Source of the DNA: Desulfuromonadaceae bacterium | GTDB lineage: Bacteria; Desulfobacterota; Desulfuromonadia; Geobacterales; Pseudopelobacteraceae | NCBI GenBank assembly: GCA_028687585.1 | Contig: JAQTZV010000013.1 | Coordinates: forward strand, 80,381 to 144,380 | Direction of reading: 5' to 3' | Length of the DNA: 64,000 nt | In this document: one piece after another, positions 1-8,002 of the stretch | Layout of the letters: each line of letters starts with the position of its first letter | How positions within the stretch are numbered: the stretch's first letter is position 1 | The notes under the pieces: model-generated | What the model was told of the DNA's origin: nothing | Database searches by the model: none | Seen by the model: the letters and a program-made list of their open reading frames with translations, nothing else | Program-made: the position numbers and the translations under genes

Positions 1-1
1 G

Positions 2-385
2 CTCATCCTTATTTTCCTTGCAGGCAGCACTGCTCTTACGTTATGCGGGAGCAACCGTTACCACCAGAGATATGCATCTGGCGTACTTACCGTAGGGGGG
101 TGCCTTGAATGCCATAGCGGTAGCATGGGGAAAACCATAACGCTCTGCACCGGCAAAGAGTGCCTCTATACCAAAAACCATTCAATATTACACCCATATC
201 CCCCTGCAAGAAAGGCGAGAGAATATGCCCCGACCAGCGAAATCATACAAGCCGGCTGTATCCTGGAAAATGGCAAAATTACCTGCCAATCCTGCCATGA
301 CTTGACAAAACCGGATCCACATACTATTAAAAACGGCGACCAACTCTGCTTGATTTGTCACATTCAGTTGAAACCAAGGAGATAA
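2..385 (+). CDS. Small multihaem c-type cytochrome, 5' end cut by the window
   Basis: The frame is open from the window edge, so the true start is missing. About 127 residues are visible. The first 25 are hydrophobic and look like the end of a signal peptide, which fits export to the periplasm or outer surface. Three haem-binding motifs are present: CLECH (visible residues 34-38), CQSCH (95-99) and CLICH (116-120). Their spacing resembles the doubled-CXXCH cytochrome domain, in which extra histidines act as distal haem ligands. The likely role is periplasmic electron transfer, but the partner cannot be named because the upstream genes are outside the window. It converges on the ABC-F gene 14 nt away. 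Confidence 0.8.
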   Translation, partial: LILIFLAGSTALTLCGSNRYHQRYASGVLTVGGCLECHSGSMGKTITLCTGKECLYTKNHSILHPYPPARKAREYAPTSEIIQAGCILENGKITCQSCHDLTKPDPHTIKNGDQLCLICHIQLKPRR

Positions 386-399
386 GAAAGAAACCTGCG

Positions 400-2013
400 T
401 TATACCTTCGACAAGTAATAATCATAGTTCCCCTCATACACCCGCATTTCGCCATGATCAACTTCAAAAACCCGATCTACCAGTAAGCGCAAAAAATGCC
501 GGTCGTGGCTGACCAGAACGATAGTCCCGCCGAAGTTCTGTAACGTCTCCAGCAGCATCTCCCGGGAACGGATATCGAGGTGATTGGTCGGTTCGTCAAG
601 AATAAGAAAGTTAACCGGGCGGGCAAGGATAGTTGCCAGCACCACCCTGCTCTTCTCACCGCCGGAGATGTTTTCAATGCGCTTGTCAACTGTGTCACCC
701 GAGAAGAGAAAGGCACCGAGCAGGTTGCGGATCATGCCAATGGTCGCAAGCGGCATGCAGTCCTGAAGAGTTTCAAAAATGGTTTTTTTCGGATCAAGCA
801 GATCCATTGCGTGCTGACTAAAGTATCCTATCTCCACATTAGCACCAATTGTCATACTTCCGGCAGTCGCATCGGTCTGGCTGGCAAGAATCTTGAGAAA
901 GGTCGATTTACCAGCGCCGTTAACTCCGACAACAGCAATTTTATTGAGCCGTTTCACCATACCGGAAACACCGTGAAAAACCGGTTTTTCCTGACCATCA
1001 GGCGTCATCCATACCTTGCCCAGATTGTCAAAAGCTGCCACATCATCGCCGCTGCGCGGTGGATCGGCAAATCCAAACCGTACGGTACGCTCTTCAGCCG
1101 GGATCTCAATCCGCTCGATCTTCTCCAGTTTCTTGACTCGGGATTGTACCTGGGCGGCATGGGAAGCGCGGGCGGCAAAACGTGCGATAAATTCCTCTTC
1201 TTTGGCCAGCATATCCTGTTGCCTGTTGTACGAAGCGATCAACTGCTCGCGGCGGATATCCCGCTCCCGTTCATAAAAATCATAATTTCCGCCGTACGTC
1301 GTGACAGTAGAGTTGGCAACCTCGATAATCCTGGTCACCACCCGATTCATAAAATCACGGTCATGGCTGGTCATCAGGAGCGCCCCTTTAAACTCGCTGG
1401 CGAGCCACTCTTCCAGCCAGATGATCGACTCTACGTCGAGATGGTTGGTTGGCTCATCAAGCAGCAGCACGTCAGGTTTAAGAGTCAGGATACTGGCCAG
1501 GGCGATACGCATCTTCCAGCCGCCGCTGAACGATTCGACCGGATGGTTATAGCGGTCTGGGCCGATTCCAAGACCCGTAAGCACCGCCTGAGCGCGTGAA
1601 TCGAGGTCATACCCTTCCATATGTTCAAACTCTTCAACGGCCGTGCCGTAGCGCTCGAGAAGATCCGCCATCTGGTCGTCGGACTGCGGTTCGCACATCG
1701 CCGCTTCCATCTCCTGCATCTCCGCTGCCAGGCGTACGGTAGACCCGCAGGTGGCCATAACTTCCTCGAGTGCGGACCGCCCGGACATTTCACCGACATC
1801 CTGAGAAAAATAGCCGATGGTTGTTTTTTTAGGCAAAATCACTTCACCTGAATCCGGCTCCTCCTCTCCGGCTATAATGCGAAAAACCGTTGTTTTTCCG
1901 GCACCGTTCGGGCCGACCAGACCGGTGTGTGTCCCGGGCAGAATCTGGCAGGAAGCGTCACGAAACAGGATCTGTGAGCCATGCTGTCGCGTAATATTTG
2001 ATAGTTGAATCAT
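400..2013 (-). CDS. ABC-F family ATPase (ribosome-associated type)
   Basis: A 537-residue protein with two ATP-binding cassettes and no membrane segments. This is the ABC-F layout, whose characterised members act on the ribosome and not as transporters. Walker A motifs are GPNGAGKT (residues 34-41) and GVNGAGKS in the second half. Both Walker B regions read LDEPTNHLD, and the signatures are FSGGWKMR and ISGGEKSR. A charged linker separates the cassettes. I chose the ATG at 2013 because a GGAGAG Shine-Dalgarno lies 8 nt upstream. An in-frame start at 2031 would add six residues and lacks that support. The exact subfamily is not certain. Confidence 0.9.
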   Translation of the reverse strand: MIQLSNITRQHGSQILFRDASCQILPGTHTGLVGPNGAGKTTVFRIIAGEEEPDSGEVILPKKTTIGYFSQDVGEMSGRSALEEVMATCGSTVRLAAEMQEMEAAMCEPQSDDQMADLLERYGTAVEEFEHMEGYDLDSRAQAVLTGLGIGPDRYNHPVESFSGGWKMRIALASILTLKPDVLLLDEPTNHLDVESIIWLEEWLASEFKGALLMTSHDRDFMNRVVTRIIEVANSTVTTYGGNYDFYERERDIRREQLIASYNRQQDMLAKEEEFIARFAARASHAAQVQSRVKKLEKIERIEIPAEERTVRFGFADPPRSGDDVAAFDNLGKVWMTPDGQEKPVFHGVSGMVKRLNKIAVVGVNGAGKSTFLKILASQTDATAGSMTIGANVEIGYFSQHAMDLLDPKKTIFETLQDCMPLATIGMIRNLLGAFLFSGDTVDKRIENISGGEKSRVVLATILARPVNFLILDEPTNHLDIRSREMLLETLQNFGGTIVLVSHDRHFLRLLVDRVFEVDHGEMRVYEGNYDYYLSKV

Positions 2014-2061
2014 CTCGAAAACTCTCCGCAATGGTATATTAGTTATACGATATTTTAAGAT

Positions 2062-2505
2062 TTACCCTTCAGTAAGCGGAACCAGCCACACATACGGCAC
2101 CATACCGTAATTCCAGGCGAGGCAGAGTCGTCGATAGCCGGAAAAGAGCAGTCCTTCGCCGCCGCTGCAGAGGATTATCGGCGCTGTAAGATCAAGAGCT
2201 CCGGCACTTTGCAGCGCATCCTCCATTCTGGAATAATTTTTCCGGTAACCACGCTTTGCCCGGGCAAGATACGTCTGATACTCTTCATAGGTGTGATACG
2301 AGAGTGCCACAGGAATTCCCTCGAGTATGCCGGCACGAGGATACGGGACCAGAGCTCCACCATTAAAGCGCGAGATTATCAGTTCCCACGTGGCTTCATG
2401 TGATCGATACCATTCCTGTTTGGCCGGATGATTAAAAAACTCCCAACGCTCCGCATCAATATCGGGCTGAAGCCAGGTAATACTGAGATTTGATTGAGAA
2501 AGCAT
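2062..2505 (-). CDS. Hypothetical protein, possibly ParB/Srx-like fold
   Basis: A 147-residue soluble protein with no signal peptide or membrane segment. The ATG at 2505 follows a GGAGATGTC ribosome-binding site. The C-terminal third (PIIL, GEGLLFSGYRRLCLAW, GMVPYVWL) resembles the order of the ParB N-terminal or sulfiredoxin-like nucleotide-binding fold, in which a value segment is followed by G-x-R-R and a hydrophobic helix. This is a weak fold guess from pattern only. It sits between two ABC-F genes on the same strand, but a terminator separates it from the upstream one, so it probably has its own promoter. Confidence 0.6.
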   Translation of the reverse strand: MLSQSNLSITWLQPDIDAERWEFFNHPAKQEWYRSHEATWELIISRFNGGALVPYPRAGILEGIPVALSYHTYEEYQTYLARAKRGYRKNYSRMEDALQSAGALDLTAPIILCSGGEGLLFSGYRRLCLAWNYGMVPYVWLVPLTEG

Positions 2506-2520
2506 GACATCTCCACGGCA

Positions 2521-2549
2521 TAAAAAACCACAGGGACAATCCCTGTGGT
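2521..2549 (-). terminator. Intrinsic terminator after the YbiT-like ABC-F gene
   Basis: A perfect 10-bp inverted repeat (ACCACAGGGA / TCCCTGTGGT, loop of three) is followed on the minus strand by a run of T. It lies just past the stop at 2578. Confidence 0.85.
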
Positions 2550-2577
2550 CGGAGGTACGTAACGCAATGCCAACGGA

Positions 2578-4215
2578 CTACAGGCTTAAATCGGCATGCC
2601 CATGGTACAATTCATCCCGCTCCTTTGAGACATCCTCGCTCTCAAGGTACTCTTCAAAACCCATGGTCCGGTCAATCACGCCGCCAGGGGTGATCTCAAT
2701 TATCCGGTTGGCAACAGTAGAGACAAATTCGTGGTCATGCGAGGCGAACAGGATTACCTCACTGAAGGCAATCAGGCCATCATTCAGGGCAGTAATGGAT
2801 TCCAGATCCAGGTGATTGGTCGGTTCATCGAGTATGATCACATTTGCGGCGGTCAACATCATGCGCGACAACATACAGCGGACCTTTTCGCCACCCGAGA
2901 GGACCGTGGTTTTTTTCATGGCTTCTTCGCCGGAAAACAGCATTCGACCAAGGAAGCCGCGCGCAAATGTTTCACCCTCAGTCGGCGGAGAATACTGACC
3001 AAGCCACTCAACAAGGGTCATTTCACGCTCAAAATACTGACTGTTTTCCTTGGGAAAATAGGCACTGGTGATGGTAATGCCCCAGCGGAAGCTGCCACTG
3101 TCCGGCTCAAGCTCGCCCGCCAGAATCTGAAATAGTGTTGTTCGCGCAAGCGTGTTACCGCCGACAAAAGCAATTTTGTCATCTTTACGCACGATCAGGT
3201 CTAAGTTATTCAACACCTTGACGCCATCTATTTCCTTGGTCAAACCCTGAATTTCAAGAATGATGTCACCGCAGGCCCGCTCCGGCTTGAACACTACGTG
3301 AGGATATTTTCGGGATGAAGTCGGCATATCTTCCAGGGTGAGTTTATCGAGCAGCTTCCGGCGCGACGTCGCCTGCTTTGCCTTGGAGGCGTTGGAACTG
3401 AAGCGCTGGATAAATGCTTTAAGTTCATCAGCCCGTTCGGATACTTTGCGGTTTTCGTTCTGTTTCTGCTTTAAGTTCAGCTGGCTGGCATGATACCAGA
3501 AATCATAGTTGCCGACATAAATCTGAATCCGGCCGAAATCGATATCAGCGGTATGCGTACAGACCTGATTCAGGAAGTGACGGTCATGAGAGACAACAAT
3601 GACCGTATTGGGAAAGCGGAACAGAAACTCTTCCAGCCAGTTTATCGACTTGAGATCAAGATTGTTGGTCGGCTCGTCGAGCAGCAGCACATCGGGGTTA
3701 CCGAACAGCGCCTGCGCCAGCAATACGCGGACTTTATCACCAGGCTCCAGCTCTTTCATCAGCTTGGTGCGCAACTCTTCCGAAATCCCCAGACCGTTCA
3801 GCAGAACGGCCGCTTCTGATTCTGCTTCGTAACCGTTCATTTCGGCAAAATCACTCTCAAGTTCAGCAGATTTAACACCGTCTTCCTCGCTGAATTCAGC
3901 CTTGGCGTAAATAGCGTCGCGAGCAACCATGACATCATACAGCTGTTTGTGTCCCATGATTACCGTGTTAAAGGCAGTTTCCTCATCAAAGGCGAACTGA
4001 TCCTGACGAAGGACGGCAATGCGCTCGCGGGGACCGACAACGACCTCTCCTTTGTCAGCCTCCAGTTCACCGGCAAGAATTTTGAGAAATGTCGATTTAC
4101 CCGACCCGTTTGCGCCGATCAAACCATAACAGTTACCGGGGGTGAATTTGATGTTGACATCTTTGAAGAGAACTCGCTTACCGTAGGAAAGGGTGATATT
4201 TGATGCTGCAATCAT
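2578..4215 (-). CDS. YbiT-like ABC-F ATPase with degenerate second Walker A
   Basis: A 545-residue tandem ABC ATPase that follows E. coli YbiT closely along its length (for example LRQDQFAF, DTVIMGHK-like and SHDRHFLNQVCTH segments). ABC-F proteins bind the ribosomal E site and modulate translation. The first cassette is intact: GANGSGKS at residues 34-41, LDEPTNNLD Walker B. The second has a normal signature (LSGGEKVR) and Walker B (LDEPTNHLD), but its Walker A reads GGNTLART (residues 352-359) and lacks the usual glycine and lysine. I re-read the codons from the sequence, so this is not a track error. The start at 4215 follows AAGGAGC; the longer frame from 4260 has no such site. A hairpin lies in the leader and another after the stop. 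Confidence 0.9.
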   Translation of the reverse strand: MIAASNITLSYGKRVLFKDVNIKFTPGNCYGLIGANGSGKSTFLKILAGELEADKGEVVVGPRERIAVLRQDQFAFDEETAFNTVIMGHKQLYDVMVARDAIYAKAEFSEEDGVKSAELESDFAEMNGYEAESEAAVLLNGLGISEELRTKLMKELEPGDKVRVLLAQALFGNPDVLLLDEPTNNLDLKSINWLEEFLFRFPNTVIVVSHDRHFLNQVCTHTADIDFGRIQIYVGNYDFWYHASQLNLKQKQNENRKVSERADELKAFIQRFSSNASKAKQATSRRKLLDKLTLEDMPTSSRKYPHVVFKPERACGDIILEIQGLTKEIDGVKVLNNLDLIVRKDDKIAFVGGNTLARTTLFQILAGELEPDSGSFRWGITITSAYFPKENSQYFEREMTLVEWLGQYSPPTEGETFARGFLGRMLFSGEEAMKKTTVLSGGEKVRCMLSRMMLTAANVIILDEPTNHLDLESITALNDGLIAFSEVILFASHDHEFVSTVANRIIEITPGGVIDRTMGFEEYLESEDVSKERDELYHGHADLSL

Positions 4216-4240
4216 GCTGGTCTGGTGCTCCTTTGAAGTA

Positions 4241-4276
4241 AATAAAAAACCACAGGGCATGGTGAGCTCTGTGGTT
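4241..4276 (-). terminator. Leader hairpin with T-run ahead of the YbiT-like gene
   Basis: An 8-bp stem (AACCACAG / CTGTGGTT, with an inner GC pair set) is followed on the minus strand by TTTTTTATTT. It may end the histidine kinase transcript. However, only about 26 nt separate it from the next ATG, so it must also lie in the leader of the YbiT-like gene and could act as an attenuator. Confidence 0.7.
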
Positions 4277-4289
4277 CACGAACAGTTCT

Positions 4290-4319
4290 GTAATATCACA
4301 CTTATATACCGATCGGCAA
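4290..4319 (-). promoter_or_regulatory. Candidate sigma-70 promoter for the YbiT-like gene
   Basis: On the minus strand TTGCCG and TATTAC are separated by 18 nt, placing a start near 4283, just before the leader hairpin. This is by inspection only, and the -35 is imperfect. Confidence 0.4.
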
Positions 4320-4342
4320 TATTTTTTAGCGAGGAGTCTCTG

Positions 4343-5821
4343 TCACGACACCATCCCCCCCACAACACTTTTCAGAACCTTCTTCAGCAGATCAAAGTTA
4401 TACGGCTTGCTGAGCATTCCGGCAATGGCAGCTTGCGAAAGCGTGGCGGTTACATCCTCGTCTCCAAAACCGCTGGAGATGATGATCGGCAGCTCGGGAT
4501 TGAGTCTCTTCAGTTCACGGAACATCTCATAGCCATTCATGATCGGCATGCCGATATCCGCCACTACCAGAGAGATATCAGCTGCGTTGTTCTGATACAG
4601 CGCCACCGCTTCCCTGCCGTTTGAAGCCGTGATAACGCTGAACCCCAGCTCCTCCAGCATGGCTTTTACGATCACCGTAACCTGCACTTCATCTTCAGCC
4701 AGCAGGATCGTGCCGCTCCCCTTCCACGGTTTTTCTGCTGCCTGCGGCATCGCTTCCTCTGCGGCGGCGATAGTGCTCTGCGCAGGAATAAATATATTGA
4801 ACGTAGTACCCTCGCCCGGGTGACTGACCAGCTGCAGTGCGCCCTTATGCGCCGTGATGATCCCGTGTACCGCCGCCATCCCCAGGCCGCGCCCGGTAAA
4901 TTTGGTCGTATAGAACGGCTCGAAAATTCTGTGCATGGTCTCATCATCCATGCCGCAGCCGCTATCGGTGACTTCCAGAAGAAGATACACATCCGGCGGG
5001 ATCGCGTTACCGAAATAATCAATTTCTGATTGATCGGGCGGAATCACTGCTTTTCCCAGTGAGACAAGAACCACACCGGGCGCTTCGCCGATGGCTTCGG
5101 CAGCGTTGATGAGCAAATTCATCACAACCTGCCTGAGTTGGCCGGCATCACCTATGATCGTTGGTGTATGTGGTAAATAACATGTTTTGATCTCCACGTT
5201 CTGGCTGATGGATGCTTTCAGCATAAGAACCACCTGATCCACCAACATCCACATAACGATCCGAGTCTGGGTAAGTGTGGTTTTCCCGGCGTACGCCAGC
5301 ATCAGGCGGCACAGCTCGGCGGCACGTTCAACCGCTTTTTCTATCTGCGGGATATGCTTCTCGGCAGTATCGTAATCCAGTTTTGTCAGACCGCAATACC
5401 CCATGATGATTGCCAGGATATTATTGAAATCGTGAGCAATGCCGCCGGCTAACACGCCGAGACTATCCAGCCTCTGGGCCTTCTGAAACTGCCGTTCAAG
5501 GAGCAGGGTATGTTCCTCGGCCTGCTTGCGGCTGTCAATCTCCTTCTGCAGCCGGGCTACCGCCTCGGAAAGTTCTTTAGTTCGATCTGCAACCTGCTCC
5601 GCAAGAGAGTTGTTGAGCATCTGTAATTCACGGCTTGTTTGCTGCAGCTCTTCGTTCTGCATCTCCAGTTCTACCTGGTGAACCTGCAGCTCGTGCAGCA
5701 ACCGCTCGACGGACGGTTCACAATCCGGCGTCACTGCGGCAGGGGGATGAGAGGAGACCTTCATCTCAGCCTTTCTGCGCAGTTCGGCTGCAAGGTTGTT
5801 GTTATTCTGACTATCGGCCAT
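4343..5821 (-). CDS. Soluble hybrid histidine kinase with C-terminal receiver
   Basis: A 492-residue cytoplasmic protein. A predicted coiled coil (about residues 35-110) contains the ERLLHELQVHQVELEMQNEE segment typical of many delta-proteobacterial kinases. It is followed by a HisKA dimerisation helix with the phospho-accepting histidine in GGIAHDFNNIL, then an HATPase_c domain (NLLINAAEAI, DSGCGMD, GRGLGMAAVHG). The last 125 residues are a receiver domain, with the acceptor aspartate in VVADIGMP and the conserved lysine in LSKPYN. No PAS, GAF or membrane sensor is visible, so the input signal is unknown; it may come through the coiled coil. No output regulator lies next to it. A terminator-like hairpin follows the stop. 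Confidence 0.9.
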   Translation of the reverse strand: MADSQNNNNLAAELRRKAEMKVSSHPPAAVTPDCEPSVERLLHELQVHQVELEMQNEELQQTSRELQMLNNSLAEQVADRTKELSEAVARLQKEIDSRKQAEEHTLLLERQFQKAQRLDSLGVLAGGIAHDFNNILAIIMGYCGLTKLDYDTAEKHIPQIEKAVERAAELCRLMLAYAGKTTLTQTRIVMWMLVDQVVLMLKASISQNVEIKTCYLPHTPTIIGDAGQLRQVVMNLLINAAEAIGEAPGVVLVSLGKAVIPPDQSEIDYFGNAIPPDVYLLLEVTDSGCGMDDETMHRIFEPFYTTKFTGRGLGMAAVHGIITAHKGALQLVSHPGEGTTFNIFIPAQSTIAAAEEAMPQAAEKPWKGSGTILLAEDEVQVTVIVKAMLEELGFSVITASNGREAVALYQNNAADISLVVADIGMPIMNGYEMFRELKRLNPELPIIISSGFGDEDVTATLSQAAIAGMLSKPYNFDLLKKVLKSVVGGMVS

Positions 5822-5925
5822 GGCTTTGATACACCCCCGGTACGTGCAAACAATTAAGCAGCACCGGGCTAGAGTTATAAAAACGGCACCCGGAAATATC
5901 CGTACCGCTGTCGGAAGGGATCAGC

Positions 5926-6105
5926 TCAGACACAATCATCTCTCCAGACACACCCTTCCTGCCTGCATTCACAGGAACTGTTGCTATCAAAACATTGCGG
6001 ATTTCCTTCTGCAGACTGTATCGCCCGTACCAGGTCGGCCCGCTTCGCCCTGTCAGTTTTCAGGTAATGCTGCACGGCAATTTCCCTGATCTCTCTGCTT
6101 TTCAT
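5926..6105 (-). CDS. Small cysteine-rich conserved protein (SAP-like N-terminus)
   Basis: About 59 residues from the ATG at 6105, which has a GGGGGA site 7 nt upstream; frames from 6126 or 6111 overlap that site. The first half (REIREIAVQHYLKTDRAKR, then DLVRAIQ) is a helical segment like the SAP-type small proteins common in proteobacteria. The second half has five cysteines, including CECRQEGC and WRDDC, which could bind a metal. The function is not known. It lies 35 nt downstream of the Pal-like gene start side and on the same strand. Confidence 0.65.
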   Translation of the reverse strand: MKSREIREIAVQHYLKTDRAKRADLVRAIQSAEGNPQCFDSNSSCECRQEGCVWRDDCV

Positions 6106-6140
6106 CTGCATCCCCCTTTTCTGCACTCATGTCAACGTCA

Positions 6141-6725
6141 TTATTTTCCCGTAATCACAAACTCTGCTCGCCTGTTTTTGGCCCAGGCATCTTCATCATG
6201 CCCCGGATCAACCGGCTTTTCTTCGCCATAACTGATTATTGAGAGCCTGTCGGCGGGTACTCCTAATGTCACCAGATATTTCATGGCACTCCCGGCCCGC
6301 CGCTCTCCGAGGGCCAGATTGTATTCGGCGGAACCACGCTCATCGCAATGCCCTTCAATCAGGACGTCCATCGTGCCTCCCGACATCATAATCCCGGCAT
6401 TTTTTGTCAGGATTTCCCGATCAGGTTCGCGCAAATCTGATTTGTCGAAATCAAAGTGTATCGTTTCGAGTACCGCTTTCTTGTCCGGCTCCTTGGCGAT
6501 TATTGGCTCAAGAACGACTGCCGTCTTTGTCTCCGGGATTTGCGGCGCAGGCGCAGGCGCGGGAGCGGGTTGCACCGGAGCCGGAACTGCCTGGGCCGGT
6601 TCAGGCGCCGCAGTTACAGCGGGAGTAACCGGTTCTTCTGTTTTGACGGTATCTTTCTTTGCGCATCCCGCTAGTGACATGACTAAAAATTGAACCACCA
6701 GCAACACACCAATACTTTTTTTCAT
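6141..6725 (-). CDS. Pal/OmpA-family peptidoglycan-associated lipoprotein
   Basis: A 194-residue lipoprotein. The signal peptide ends in the lipobox LAGC, giving a lipidated cysteine near residue 21. A proline- and alanine-rich linker (about 30-75) leads to an OmpA-like domain with FDFDKSDLR, IEGHCDERGSAEYNLALGERR and the closing NRRAEFVI. These are the peptidoglycan-binding features of Pal. It should anchor the outer membrane to the cell wall. The tol genes usually found with pal are not adjacent, so this may be a second, orphan copy. The next gene on the strand is the small cysteine-rich protein. Confidence 0.9.
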   Translation of the reverse strand: MKKSIGVLLVVQFLVMSLAGCAKKDTVKTEEPVTPAVTAAPEPAQAVPAPVQPAPAPAPAPQIPETKTAVVLEPIIAKEPDKKAVLETIHFDFDKSDLREPDREILTKNAGIMMSGGTMDVLIEGHCDERGSAEYNLALGERRAGSAMKYLVTLGVPADRLSIISYGEEKPVDPGHDEDAWAKNRRAEFVITGK

Positions 6726-6841
6726 ACAATGCCTCCTATCTGATTAAGTGCTCCACTAAGAAATCAGTGAAGTTTGTGAACATATCAATGGATCAAGATT
6801 CCCCATCCCCCGAATCAGCCTGGTCACCCGCATGATGAGCC

Positions 6842-7183
6842 TCAGTACCTTCCATGCGAACGGTCAAATTCGCCGCCATGGGCACTATCCTGCTCCGAAT
6901 CACTTGAACAGGGAGGTTTGCGACGTACAGAGGAGGATGCCTCTTTAAGAGGCCAGGCACAGTAAAAGCTGCCGCCGAACGGTATTCTTCCATGAATGCA
7001 ATGCTCGTTGTCAGTAAGGCACTCAAAGAGATTCCCGAAAACCCATTGCGAATTCAGGTCTGAAGTCCGGCGTTGATCTGCATCACCACGATCACGACCT
7101 GACCGGCGCTTGTTTTTTACCGGGCGGAATCGTCTGTCATCCGGGTATTCATCATCTGCGGCACGGTGAGTGTGCTTATGCAT
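6842..7183 (-). CDS. Hypothetical basic protein
   Basis: A 113-residue soluble protein, His/Arg/Asp-rich in its first 45 residues (DDRRFRP, KNKRRSGRDRGD), with a central segment NLFECLTDNEHCIHGRIPFG. The ATG at 7183 is preceded by GGAGGAGACC, a strong ribosome-binding site, which is the main reason for calling it. The last 30 residues look low-complexity, and an overlapping frame (6793-7026) is also open, so a frameshift near 6900 is possible. The family is not recognised. Confidence 0.5.
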   Translation of the reverse strand: MHKHTHRAADDEYPDDRRFRPVKNKRRSGRDRGDADQRRTSDLNSQWVFGNLFECLTDNEHCIHGRIPFGGSFYCAWPLKEASSSVRRKPPCSSDSEQDSAHGGEFDRSHGRY

Positions 7184-7348
7184 GGTCTCCTCCATACGTT
7201 TCATGGCCAATAGAGCCTCACGTTGAATGTATGCCAAAGAGCGCACACAAATCCATAGGGCATTTCGGAATGGCTTCTGCAAAAACTCCCGAATTTACCG
7301 GAGGTGCAAGATGGGAAGGAGAACGAGTTTGGCTGATTGCGAGGAAAA

Positions 7349-8002
7349 TTATTTCCCGATGGGTGTTAATCCATGCCGGACGGCGTACTTGGTGAGTTCA
7401 GCAACAGTGAAAAGATTGAGTTTTTGCATGATGGCCTGACGATGATTATCAACAGTTTTGGAGCAGATGGATTGGAGGTAGGCAATTTCTTTAATGTTTT
7501 TGCCATCTGCGATCAGCTGGAGTATTTCCCGTTCACGGGGGGTGAGCTTCTGATACGCAAAGCTAATGTCTTCAGGAATGCATTGCAAAAACTCCGTTAC
7601 CAGCAATGCGGAAATCCTCGCAGGCAGGTAGGTTTCCCCGCCTGCAACGGTTGTAATCGCAGCAGCCAGTTCGGCAAAAGCGCTATCCTTCAGCAGATAT
7701 CCGGTGGCGCCGGCTTTTAACACCTCTACGACGAAGAAGCGGTCACTTTCCATTGAAAGCGCCAGTATTTTCGTGCCGGGATACTGCTTCATGATCTCAC
7801 GGGTAGCATCAATGCCGTTCATAACCGGCATGGTCAGATCCATTACCACCAATTCAGGTTTCAACTCTCCGGTAAGACGCACCGCCTCGGCGCCGTCACC
7901 TGCTTCGCCGATCACCTGCGCGGTACCGCCGCTGTTAATCAGTGACCGTAATCCCTCACGAAAAATCTGATGATCGTCTGCCAAAAGAACTGTTATGCTC
8001 AT
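7349..8002 (-). CDS. NarL/FixJ-type response regulator
   Basis: A 217-residue two-domain regulator. The receiver (about 1-120) has the DD pair in LLADDHQIF, the acceptor aspartate in VVMDLTMPVMNG and the lysine in YLLKDSAF. The C-terminal LuxR-type helix-turn-helix has LTPREREILQLIADG and TVDNHRQAIMQKL. It should bind DNA when phosphorylated by the kinase encoded just upstream. The start at 8002 follows AAAGGA and makes the gene overlap the kinase 3' end by 47 nt, which suggests translational coupling. A longer frame to 8137 is only the shadow of the kinase gene. No terminator is obvious downstream. Confidence 0.93.
   Translation of the reverse strand: MSITVLLADDHQIFREGLRSLINSGGTAQVIGEAGDGAEAVRLTGELKPELVVMDLTMPVMNGIDATREIMKQYPGTKILALSMESDRFFVVEVLKAGATGYLLKDSAFAELAAAITTVAGGETYLPARISALLVTEFLQCIPEDISFAYQKLTPREREILQLIADGKNIKEIAYLQSICSKTVDNHRQAIMQKLNLFTVAELTKYAVRHGLTPIGK

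Noticed and set aside
580..1599. A 339-residue plus-strand open frame opposite the first ABC-F gene
   Set aside because: It is the complement of a clear ABC-F gene, has no family features and no good ribosome-binding site.
6793..7026. A 77-residue minus-strand frame overlapping the hypothetical basic protein
   Set aside because: It has no ribosome-binding site and overlaps a better-supported frame; a frameshift is possible but not shown.
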